Origin: Gammaproteobacteria bacterium
GTDB lineage: Bacteria > Pseudomonadota > Gammaproteobacteria > Nevskiales > Nevskiaceae
Reading direction: 5' to 3'
Assembly (NCBI GenBank): GCA_026398815.1
Contig: JAPLSA010000002.1
Span: 58,799-122,798, forward strand
DNA: 64,000 nucleotides
Shown: piece after piece, positions 16,470 to 28,400 of the stretch
Numbering within the stretch: position 1 is the first letter of the stretch
Layout of the letters: each line of letters starts with the position of its first letter
Program-made: the position numbers and the translations under genes
Notes under the pieces: model-generated
What the model saw: the letters and a program-made list of their open reading frames with translations, nothing else
What the model was told of the DNA's origin: nothing
The model's database searches: none

Positions 16470-19400
16470 ATGCCCCGTTCCCGCCGTTCGCCGTCGCTGC
16501 CGACCGCTGCGCCGCTGCTGCTGTCGCTGCGCGGCCGTCTTCGTTGGCTGGCGCTGCAGGGCCTGATCGGCGCGCCGGTCGGGCTCGGGCTGGCGCTGCC
16601 CGGCGATGCCGGCGCGGCCGGCTTCGGCACCGCGCAGTGGTTCGGCCAGGCAGGGGCGACGCCGGTGACCGGTGGCCGGCCGGCCAACACCGGCCTGCCG
16701 ACCGGTGCGGCCGATGGTCTGGGCGGCGTGATCACGCCGGACCAGGCGCGGCTGCGCGCCGATCGCTCGCTGCGCGATCTGAACCGCTCGCTGGAGCAGA
16801 TCAACGTCGCCCGCCGCGACCAGCAGCTGGCCGCGCAGGCGGCGCTGTCGCTGAACGCCGACATCCCCGACGGCCACGTCGCCGGCGGCCTGCTGGAAGT
16901 GCAGGAAGCGGTGGTCCAGCGCAGCGACAGCCAGGGCTGCGTCAACGCCGCCGCCTGCCTGTGGGTGAACGCCGAGCTGCCGGTGGCTACGGTCGACAAC
17001 GGCCATCACACGGTCACCGTCGAGCAGACCGACAGCAAGGCGATCCTGACCTGGGATTCGCTGCGCGTCGGCCGCAACACCACCTTGCACATCGACCAGC
17101 GCGCCGGCACCCAGAGCGATGGCCGCAACGATTGGGTGGCGCTGAACCGGGTCAAGCCGGGAGCCGAGCCGACCGTCGTGCAGGGCCAGATCAAGGCCGA
17201 GGGCACGGTCTACCTGATCAACCAGAACGGCGTGCTGTTCGGCGCCGGCAGCCAGGTCAACGTCAATTCGCTGCTGGTCTCGACCCTGCCGCTGTACCAG
17301 ACCGGCACGGTCACCAGCCTGGCCGAGACCAGCGCCGCGCAACTCGACGCCAGCAACCGCCTGTTCCTCAGCACCGGGCTGACCTCGGTCGGCACCGGCA
17401 CCGCCAACGGCAACGTGCTGGGCATCGCCGATGCCGGCAATCTGAGCATCGAGACCGCCGCGCAGCTCGATGCCGTGCTGCCGGCCGACATCCGCATCGA
17501 GCGCGGCGCGACGATCTCGGTGAACCAGGAAGGTTTTGCGCTGATCGCGGCCCCGAACATCCACCAGGCCGGCCGCATCGCGGCCACCGACAGCCAGGTG
17601 GTACTGGCCGCCGGCGTCGGCGTGACCTTGACCAACAACAGCGGCGGACGCGGCTTCACCACCGCCACCGGCGGCCGGATCAGCGACCGCAGCAACGGCG
17701 GCGCCGACATCACGCCGGCCTTCGCGATCGACAACACCGGCATCGTCGAGTCGCTGCGCGGCAGCCTGACGATGCGCGCCACCCGCATCGAGCAGGACGG
17801 CGTGCTGCTGTCGACCACCAGCGTGTCGCGGCCGGGCAGCATCGACCTGCTGGCCCGCGACCAGGCCGGCACCCTGCGCTACGGCGCGGTTGGCATCGGC
17901 GCCGGCGCGCTGGCGGCGATCCTGCCGGACGACGCCACCGCCGCCGCCGACACCACCAATTCCACCGACAGCGCCGACGCGCTGTTCCGGCCGCTCGGCA
18001 TCACCATCGGCGGCGCCGCGATCACGCTGGCTTCCGGCGCCTTGCTGGAAGCGCCGGGCCACAAGGTCAGCCTGACCGCGGTTGCCGAGAACGACGCGGC
18101 GGTATCGGCCGCCGGCCTGCGCGATGGCGAGATTGCCGGCCGCGTCTATCTGGACCGCGATGCGGTGATCGACGTCGCCGGCCTGTCCGACGTGCGGGTG
18201 CCGCTCGCCAACGTGCTGGTCCGCGTGCCGCGCCTGGGCCTCAACGAACTGGCCGATTCGCCGCTGCAGCGCAACGGCCTGCTGTTCGGCAGCGCCGTGG
18301 TCATCGACAGCCGGCTGTCCGGCGTCCGCGACGATGGCGTTGCCTGGGTCGGCACGCCGCTGGCGAACGTCGCCGGCTATGTCGAGCAGATCTCGCGCAG
18401 CGTCCGCGAGCTGCTGTCGGATGCCGGCGATATCAGCCTGATCGGCGGCGAAGTGATCGGCCGCGAGAACTCGGTGCTGAACCTCAGCGGCGGCTACATC
18501 CACTACCTCGGCGGCCGGCTCGACAGCACCCGGCTGGTCACCGCCAGCGGCTCGGTGGTCGACATCGGCAACGCCGATCCCAACGTCCGCTACGTCGGCT
18601 TCGCCGGCCAGACCGTCGAGGCGCATCCGCGCTGGAACCTCGACCGCCGCTTCGTCAATCCGCTGCTCAGCGCCGTGCTCGGCAGCCGCTACGAGGCCGA
18701 CGACATCTGGGGTGGCGATGCCGGCGTGCTGACCATTGCCAGCCAGAGCGGCAGCCTGCTCGGCTCGACGGTCGAAGGCCGTGCGCTGGCCGGTCGCCAG
18801 CAGGTGCTGAGCCGGCAGCAGCCGCTCGGTGGCGGCGTCACCTTCGGCGGCAACATCGGCAGCCAGATCTATCCGGGCAGCAGCCCGGCGACGGCAGGGC
18901 TGAGCTACCGGCTGGCCGAGCGGCTGCCGGGCGACCCGTTCGGCGCCGGCTTCGCCGCCGGCACTGCGCTGGCGCCGCGCGGTGCTGATGCCGGCAACCG
19001 CGACGACAGCGGCTGGTGGGTGACGGTGCCGGTCGCGACTTTGCGCGACGGCGGCATCAGCCGGCTCAAGGTGCTGGCCGACCTGCCGGAAGCCGTCGAC
19101 CTCGGCGGCGAGATCGTCGTCGAAGCCGGCACCCGCGTCGCCGTGCCGGCCGGCGGCAGCATCGAGCTGAGCGGCTCGCGACTGCGTGTCGACGGCGAGC
19201 TGACTGCCCACGGCGGCAGCATCACCCTGCAGGCCACCGGCCGCAGCTACAACGCCGGCAGCACCACCGCCGCGCAGACCGCCGCCGACCAGGAATCGGC
19301 GCGCGGCGACATCGTGATCGCCGACGGCGCGACGCTCGATGTCTCCGGCCTCTACGTCAACGATGCCGGCGCGGCCGCCGACGCCGTGCACGGCGATGCC

Positions 19401-22400
19401 TGGATCAACGGCGGCAGCATCCGCCTGACCACCTTGCAAAGCTCGCAGCAGTCGCGGCTCGGCACCGACAGCAATGGCGACGAGCAGGTCGATGTCATCG
19501 ACCTGACCGGAAGCATCCGCCTCGAAGCCGGCTCGACGCTCGACGCCCGCTCCGGCGCCTGGCTGCGGCCGGACGGGTTGCTGCAGCGAGATGCCAACGA
19601 GGTCGCGCTCGGCAACGGCGGCAGCATCGCGCTGCGGACCTACGTGGCGGCGCAGGTGCCGTTCGGCCGCGATCCGCTGCTGGCGCTGCCGACCGTGCTG
19701 CCATCGGCCGCCGGTGGCCTGCTGCTCGATGGCCGGCTGCTCGGCTTCGGTTTCAACCACGGCGCCAGCCTGCTGCTGCGCGCCGCCGAGTTCCAGATCG
19801 GCGGCACGCTGGCTGCCGATCGGCCGTGGGCGACCGCGCTGGCACCGTCGCTGTTCACCGACAACGGCTTCGGCCGCATCGAGCTGCAGGCGCTCTACGA
19901 CGCCCGCATCGCCGACAACACCGTGCTGCAGCTGCAGCAGCGCAACCTGCTGCCGGTGGCCGGTGGCGACGGCCGGCTGGCGCTGTTCAAGCTGCCGACC
20001 GGCACGGCGCTGGATGCGCTGCAGGCGCGCGGCGCGGTCACGAGCGGCCTGCTCGATGACTTTCGCCGGCGGCCGGTGGATCTGGTCATGAACGCGGGCG
20101 AGTACCTGACCTGGGGTCAGCGCGATCCTCTGGACCCGAACCGCATCAGCGCGCCGGACCTGAGCGCGGCCGGCATCACCGGCACGCTGAGCATCGGCCT
20201 CGGCGCCCGCGTGCTCGGCGATCCGGGCGCGAACTTGAGCTTCGGCTCGCTGAACCAGCTGACCGTGCTCGGCAGCCTGATCGCGCATGGCGGCAAGATC
20301 ACCCTGAGCATCGACACCGCGCGCGGCGGCTATGCGCAGAACCCCGGCTTCGTCTCGGACGGCAACGCTTACAGCAAGGCCGGCAAGTCGATCTGGCTCG
20401 GCCCGGACAGCCTGATCGATGTCTCCGGCATCGCCGTGATCGATCGCAGCAGCGCGGCAGCGCTGGCCGGCACTGATGTCGCCGGCCGCGTGCTCGGCGG
20501 CGGCGAGGTCACGCTGAGTGCGGACACCGGCATGGTCATCGCGGTCAGCTGCACCGATCTGGCCGACTGCCCTGGCAGCGGGCCGGCGCTGGCCGGCGGA
20601 TCGTCGAAGCCGGCCGCCAGCGACCAGCCGACCGGGCCGACGCCGTCGTTCGGCGACAACAGCGGCGGTGGTGGCGGCGGTGGCACTGGCGGCGGCGGAG
20701 GCGGCTCCGGCGGCACCGACCCGCAGTTCCCGGTGGTCCGCCAGGCGACGATCAACCTGTCCGGCACCGAGGCCACGGTCGGCGTGCTGTTCCCGTGCAC
20801 GCGATTGCCGCTCGGCACTGCGTTGTTCAGCGATGGCGGCAGCCTGCGCATCGGCGCCGGCACCGGCCTGTACTTCGACGCCCGGCTGCTGGCCGATGGC
20901 GGAAGCCCCCAGGCACGCGGCGGCACTCTGGCGGTGACGCCGCTGATCGGCCGACTCGGCAGCAGCAATGGTTTCGATGGCGCAACGCGGCTGCAGTTGT
21001 CGGCTCGGCCGGCCGCGCTGCCGGCGGCGCTGAAGCTGCCCGGCCGGCCGCTGAGCAGCGATCCGGCCGCGCAGCCGGATGGCGTGATCCGCTTCGGCGT
21101 GTCGGTGCTCGATGGCGCCGGCTTCGACAACCTGATCCTCGGCAGCGATCCGCTGTTGATCGCCGACAACGATCCGGTGCCGATCGACATCATCGACAGC
21201 CTGAACATCGCGGTCGGCCGCTCGATCAGCATCAACACCCTGCACCTGAACGCCCGGCCGCTGAACGCCGATGGCAGCGCCAGCGACGCCCGGCTGGAGA
21301 TCGGCCTGAACGCGCCGTACGTGTCGCTGCACGGCTACCGGCAGGGCGGCATCTACGAGGAAACCGCGAACTGGCAGCCGGCCAAGGGCGATGCGCGGCT
21401 GAACGTCAATGCCACGGCGATCGACATCGGCGGCCATCTGGCGCTGGACGGCTATCGCAAGGTCGACCTGTTCGCCCGCGAGGACATTCGCTTCGTCACG
21501 CCGCCGGCGTACAGCAACATCCTCGGCAACAGCCTGCGCTACGAAGCGGTGCCGGCCGTGCTGCAGGTGTCGGCCGACATCGAGCTGTCCGCCGGCCGCC
21601 TGTATCCGGCCACCGGCAACAGCGCCTACATCATTGCCAACAACGCCTCGCTGTTCGGCCCCGGCCGCTCCACCGCCAGCGTCAGCTTCAAGCTGGCGGC
21701 CGGCGCGCGGGCGACGCCGCTGTCGGTCGGCGGCCGGCTGGTGGTGATGGCCGACGAGATCCGCCAGGACGGCGCGCTGTACGCGCCGGGCGGACAGATC
21801 TACCTCGGCGTCGCCAAGGACGCCGACGACTTCAGCAACTTCGCGCTGCTGCAGTACCCGACCGGCGGTGGCGACACCGGCTTCCTGCTGCCGGTGCCGA
21901 CCCGCAAGGTGACGCTGTCGGACGGCAGCATCACCTCGGTGTCGCTCGATCGCCTGACCGTGCCCTACGGCCGCACGCTGGACGGCCAGAACCTGTTCTT
22001 CAACGGCACCGGCAATCGAGATGCGCGCGTCGACGAACTGCTGCAGTCGCCGGAAAAGGTCATCGGCATCACCGGTGCCGATGTCCGCGTCAACGATCTT
22101 GCCCAGATCAACCTGCGCGGCGGCGGCGATCTGATCGCCTCCGAATGGGTGGCCGGCACCGGCGGCTCGCGCGATCTGCTGTCGAGCGAGAACATCCGCT
22201 TCGTCAACGGCGTCGCCACTCCGGTGCCGCTGTACGCCGACGGCCGCCCGGTCTACGCGATCGTGCCGGGCTACGCTGGCCTCGCGCCGTTCGATCCGCA
22301 GTTCCTGTCCGATCCGCTGATCGGCCAGTCGGTCCATCTCAATGGCGCGCCGGGCCTGCCGGCCGGCGACTACGTGCTGCTGCCGGCCGCCTACGCCCTG

Positions 22401-25400
22401 CTGCCGGGCGCCTATCGCGTGGTGCAGGACACCCGGATCGAGGCGCTGGATGCCTTGTCCGACTTCACGCCGGGCCGGCTTGCCGATGGCAGCCTGCAGG
22501 CCACCGGCTATTTCCGCGACACGCTGACCGGCGCCCGCGATGCCCGCAGCACCGTGTTCCAGGTGCAGGCCGCGCCGGTCTGGCAGCAGTACTCCGAGTA
22601 CGCGCTGACCAGCCTGAACACCTATTTCAGCGACCGTGCCGCCGCCGACAACACGCTGCTGCGCGCGCCGGGCGACGCCGGCAAGCTGTCGCTGCTGGCC
22701 GGCGAATCGCTGGCGCTGAATGGCCGCATCGTCGCCGGTGCGCCGACCGGGCTGGCCGGCGCCGAGCTGCAGATCGCCGCGCCGCGCCTGCAGGTGATCA
22801 GCGGCAGCGCCACCGCCACCGATGGCTATGTGAGCTTGAGCGCCGAGCGCCTGAATGCGATCGGCGCATCGCGCATCGTGCTCGGCGCCACCAGCATCGA
22901 TTTCGCCGGCGTCATCGAAAGCTTCAACGTGATCGCCAACGATCTCGACATCGCCACACTCGGCACCGCGCTGCAGGCGGGCGAGATCGTGCTGGCCGCC
23001 AACCAGCCGGCCGCCGGCAACGGCATCACCGTGCGCGCCGGGGCCGGGCTGCAGGCGGTCGGCAACGCCACCGGCCGCGATGGCCGGCTGATCACCATCG
23101 GCTCGCTGCCCAGCAGCTTCGACGAGGAAACCGGCGCGCCGCTCGATGCCGTCAGCGGCGATGGCGCCTTCCTGCAGGTGTCGGTCAACAACGCCAATGT
23201 GCCGAGCCGCGACTACGTGCCGGGGCAGTCCTACATCGACGTCGACGGCCTGCCGCGCACGGTGCCGGGCACCGCGATCGGCACGCTGCGGATCGGCGAT
23301 GGCGCGCGGCTGATCGCGCCCGGTTCGCTGACCCTGGAAGCCTCCGGCCTCATCAACCTGGCCTCGACCACCGTGCTCGACAGCCAGGCGCTGACCGTGG
23401 CGCTGCCGCGCATTGTCATCGGCAACGCCACCGGCGCTGGCGTGGTCAGCAGCGGCGCGTCGCTGCGGCTGGGCAGCGCGATCCTCGACGAGATCGCCGG
23501 TATCGCCTCGGTGAGTCTGATCGGCAGCCAGTCGATCAGCTTCGACGGCGACAGCCGGCTGCGCGCCGGCCGCGAGCTGGTGCTCGACACCGGCCTGCTG
23601 ATCGGCGGCAGCGGCACCGCGCGGCTGGAGGCCGGCGCGATCCGCTTCGTCAACACCGAAGATTCCGAGGCGCTGGCGACGGCCGCCATCGGCGGCGGCA
23701 CGCTGCTGGCGGTGGCCGATCGCGTGCTGTTCTCCAGCAGCCGCGATTTCGCCAGCCTGCAGCTGACCAGCAACCAGGTGTTCTCCGGCTTCGCGCGCAT
23801 CGATCTCGACGCCCGCCAGGCGGTGATCGCCGATGGCGACGGCCGCATCGATTTCGGCAGCGCCGCCATCGGGCTGGACATGCCGCGCTTCGCCAGCCGC
23901 AGCAATGCCGACCTGCGGCTGACCACGCTGGGCGCGCTGACCGCCCGCGACAGCCATGCTGCGCCGATGACTGCGCCGGGCCTCGGCCTCGGCGCGCGAG
24001 TCGCGATCGACGCCGCTGCGATTGACTGGAACACCGGCCTCGATGCCCGCAGCGGCCAGATCCGCCTGAGCGCGACGGCTGGCGATCTGCTGCTCGGCAA
24101 CGCGGCGCGGCTCGATGCCTCCGGCAGCGTCCGCAGCCTGTTCGACGCCACGGTTGCCACCGGTGGCGGCAGCCTGCGGCTGGAAGCGGCCGGCGGCGAC
24201 ATCGTCGTGGCCAGCGGCGCGGTCCTGGATGTTTCGGCGCCGGTGATCCCGGCGGGTGCGACTGGCGCGGTGAAGGTCGACGCCGGCCAGATCGAACTGC
24301 TGGCCACGCAGGGCGAGATCGCCATCGACGGCCGCCTGATCGGCCGCCAGAGCGGCAGCGGCGCGCATGCCGCGCTCGGTCTCAACAGCGGCGGCGCGAT
24401 CGATCTCGATCGCCTGGCCGCGCAGATGGCCGACGGCGGCATCGACGGCGCGCTGGACGCGCGCAGCCGCAGCGGCAACCTGCAGCTGTCGGCAGGGCAG
24501 CAGCTGCGCGCGCAGGCGGTGCATCTGGTGGCCGACAGCACTGCCGACGGCGAAGGCCGGATCCGCATCGACGGCAGCATCGACGCGCGCGGCAGTGCCG
24601 GCGGCGAGATCCTGCTCGACGGCCAGCAAGGGGTGGCGATCGGCGGCAGCCTGCTGGCCAGCGGCAGCGCCGCCGACGAGCGCGGTGGCCGCGTCGAACT
24701 GGCGCTGGGCAGCCGCAGCGACGGCGGCTTCGACAGCCGCTACGGCTACCAGACCGTGCTGCGCGACGGCGCCGCGACGATCTCGCTGGACCGCGACGCC
24801 GTGATCGATGTGCGCGGCGGCAGTGCCGGCGGCCACAGCGGCGGAACGCTGCTGCTGCGCCTGCCGCTGCTCGCCGATGGCGGCATCGGCCTGGACATCG
24901 CGCCGGGCGCGCAGCTGCTGGGCGCGGCGCAGCCGACCATCGAGGCCTATGCCCGCTGGGACGCGGCCGATGCGATCGGCAGCACGCCGCATTTCGACGG
25001 CGTGCTCGACCCGGCCGGCAGCAGTGGCGTCGCCGGCCGCGCCAGCTTCGTCACCGACACCTTGACGGCCTTCATCCGCGACCCCGGCTTCAGCTTCGGC
25101 ACCGCAGCCTTGCCGGGCACCGGCTGGCGCGCCCGTGTCGGCATCGACCTGGTCAACAGCAGCAGCGCGATCAACGGCGGCGGCATCACCGTCGCCAGCG
25201 CCTGGAATCTGGCGGCCGGCAGCCTCGACGCCGATGGCCGCCCGCAGCTGCTGCTGCGCACCGATGGCGTGGCACCGGCGATCAGCCTGCGCGCGCTCGG
25301 CGACGTGCGCATGGACGCCAGCTTGAGCGACGGCTTCTTCCAGTTCGTCAATCCGTTCCGGCCAGCGGCGGGGCTCGATAACCGGGTGTCGCCGGGCGGC

Positions 25401-28400
25401 ATCGCCGGCAATCCGCTGCCGCTGCACACGGCTTCGCTGCTCGGCCTGGTGGCGGGCGCCGATGGCGTGCTGCAGCCCTACGATTCGAGCAGCTTCCGGC
25501 TGGTGGCCGGCGCTGATCTCGACAGCGCCGATCCGCTGGCGCGGCTGGATCGCTTCCACTCCTCGGCCGATGTGCTGATCGCCGGCAACACGCGGGCGGC
25601 TTCGCCGGTGCAGCCGGAGCTGAGCTTCGTGATGCCGACCCTGCTGCGCACCGGCGTCGGCCGTATCGACATCGCCGCGACCGGCGACCTGCAGCTGCTG
25701 GATGCCGACGCGCCAGGCGTGATCTACACGGCCGGCCATGCCGGCGTGCCGGTGGGGGGCCTGCCGGGCGCGGCCAGGCTGGTGACGGTAGCGGCCGGGC
25801 AGGCACCGGTGATCGACAGCGGCGTCGTGCAGCCGACCGGTGCCGGCGATCTGCGCATCCGCACCGGCGGCGACATCGTCGGCATCACCCAGGTTGTCGA
25901 CACCGATGGCAGCCGCACCGGCAGCGCCGGCACCGATCTGAGCCAGTACTGGTGGCCGTGGCTGCAGGGCAGCTGTCTGGTGACCACCGAGGGCTGCAAC
26001 GCGGCGGCGCGTTCGTCGCTGAACTTCGGCATGTTCGCGCAGGGCGTGATGAGCGTCGGCGGCAATGTCGACATCGTCGCTGGCGGCAGCATCCGCGAGC
26101 TGTCGGTGTCGCTGCCGACCACCTATCGCCTCGACCCGGACGCGGCCGATGGCTTCCAGCGTGTCGGCGGCGGCAAGCTCCGCCTTGAAGCGGGTGATGA
26201 CTGGCTGGGCGGCTCTGCCTTCGTCGCCGCCGGCAGCGCCCGCCTGAAGGCCGGCGGCCGCATCGGCGCCGGCAGCTTTGACGCGCCGGTGATCGGCCTG
26301 CAGGACGCGCAGGTGGATGTCGTGGCCGGCCGGGCGCTGGTACTCGGTGGCGCGTTCAACCCGTCCTACCTGTTCCAGAACTTCGATTCGCAGGCCTACA
26401 GCACCGACTCCGCGCTGAACGTGCAGGCGATCAGCGGCAACCTCAGCTTCGGCAGCCTGCAGACGACGCCGGGTGCTGCCTACGGCAGCAACCTCGACGC
26501 CGGCATCGGCGCGGTGGTGCAGGACGGCCTGCCGTACCTGCTGCCGTCGACCGTGCGGCTGACGGCCGGGCAGGGCAGCCTGCGCGTGCTGCGTTCGGGC
26601 GAGCTGTTCCCGTCGCCACTCGGCCAGCTGAGCCTGCTGGCGCAGGGCGATGTGGCGCTGTCGGCACCGGTCAACAATGCCTTCCTCGGCCTGATCGATG
26701 CACCGCTGGCGGTGCTGCCGTCGGTGCTGAATCCGCTGACGATCGCCAGCGTGCAGCCGAGCTTCATTCGCTTCGGCCTGCAGTCCGACCTGCGCCTGCA
26801 CAGCCCGGACGCGCTGCACGCACGCGATGCCGAGCCGCTGCGCATCTACAGCGAGCAGGGCGATCTGATCGACGGCGATGCGCGGCGCAACTATGGCGGC
26901 GCGCTGCGCGTGGCCAGCACCAAGGCCGCGCAGCTGCGCGCCGGTCGCGACATCGTCAACCTGCATTTCAGCGGCCAGAACCTGTATCGCAGCGATGTCA
27001 CGCTGATCGCCGCCGGCCGTGATCTCTACGAGCCGCGCCTCGAACAGGGCCAGTCGATCCCGACCTTGGAACTGGGCGGCCCCGGCACGCTGACCCTGAC
27101 CGCCGGCCGCGACATCGGCCCGCTGACCTCGGCCAACGATGCGCGGGCGCTGGGCTATCTGACCATCAACGGCCCGCAGTACCCCGGCATCCGCACGATC
27201 GGCAACCTGGCCAACGCCTACCTGCCGCGTGAAGGCGCCAGCATCGACATCCGCTACGGCATTGCCGGTGGCGTGAAGGTCGATGCCTTCGCCGAGGCCT
27301 ACATCAACCCGGCGGTGCTGCACGATCCGCTGAACCCGGCTGACCGTCTGGGCACACCGGACTACAGCGCCAAGCTGGTGGCCTTCGTACGCCAGCTGCT
27401 GATCGACGATGCAGCGCGCAGCGGTCAGCCGCTGCCGGCGACCCTCGATGCGCTGACGCCGGAAGCAGCGTGGACGGCGTTCCAGGGCCTGGCAGCGGTG
27501 CAGCGCGAGCGCTTCGTCAGCGCCGTGTTCCTGGACCTGCTCGATCAGGTCGGCCTCGACTACAACGGCATCGGCCGCACCGTGGTCGACCGCGCGCATC
27601 TGGACGGCGTGCGCTATTCGGTCGACAACATCCGCTTCCTCGGCCAGTACGGCCGTGGCTACGAAGCGATCGAAACGCTGTTCCCGGCCGCGGCCGGCTA
27701 CACCGAGAACGATCTCGGCGGCAGCCGCAACGGCGCGATCCGCCAGCGTCGCACCGGCGAGCTGGACGTGCGCGGCAGCACCGTGCAGACGCAGTTCGGC
27801 GGCGATGTGTCGATCCTCGGCCCGGGTGGACGCATCCTGGTCGGCAGCGCCTCGGCACCGCCGTTCGCGCCGGCCACCGCGACGACCGCTGCGGTCGGCC
27901 CGAACTCGCAGGGCCTGCTGACCTTGCAGGGCGGTTCGATCCGCGTGTTCGCCGATGACAGCGTGCTGCTGGCGCAGAGCCGCATCTTCACGCAGCAGGG
28001 CGGCGACATCCTGATCTGGAGTTCCAACGGCGACATCAACGCCGGCAAGGGCGCCAAGACCAGTTCGGAAATCCCGCCGCTGCAGACGCGCTGCAACGAC
28101 GATCTGTTCTGCCTGATCGACGCCGGCTCGCAGGTCAGCGGCGCCGGCATCGCCGCGCTGCAGAGCAAGCCGGACGCGCCCGCCGGCTCGGCCAATCTGA
28201 TCGCCCCGGTCGGCACAGTCGATGCCGGCGATGCCGGCATCCGGGTCAGCGGCAATCTGAACGTCGCCGCGCTGCAGGTCGCCAACGCCGACAACATCCA
28301 GGTCAGCGGCAGCAGCGTCGGCGTGCCGACCGCGCTGGTCGATACCGGCACCGCCGCTGCCGCCGCTGCCGGCGCCGCAGCAGCCAGCGCCACGGCCGCG

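Noticed and set aside
16544..18988. Long alternative plus-strand frame inside the TpsA gene (another at 20795-24025)
   Set aside because: Arg/Pro-rich shadow translation of the same beta-helix repeats; no ribosome site and no homology-like pattern.
16386..27599. A 3,737-codon open frame on the minus strand opposite the giant exoprotein gene
   Set aside because: Its product is low-complexity Gln/Arg/Ala/Asp sequence with no domain or signal. It is explained by the strong GC bias and repeat structure of the sense gene, which avoids stops in the antisense frame.
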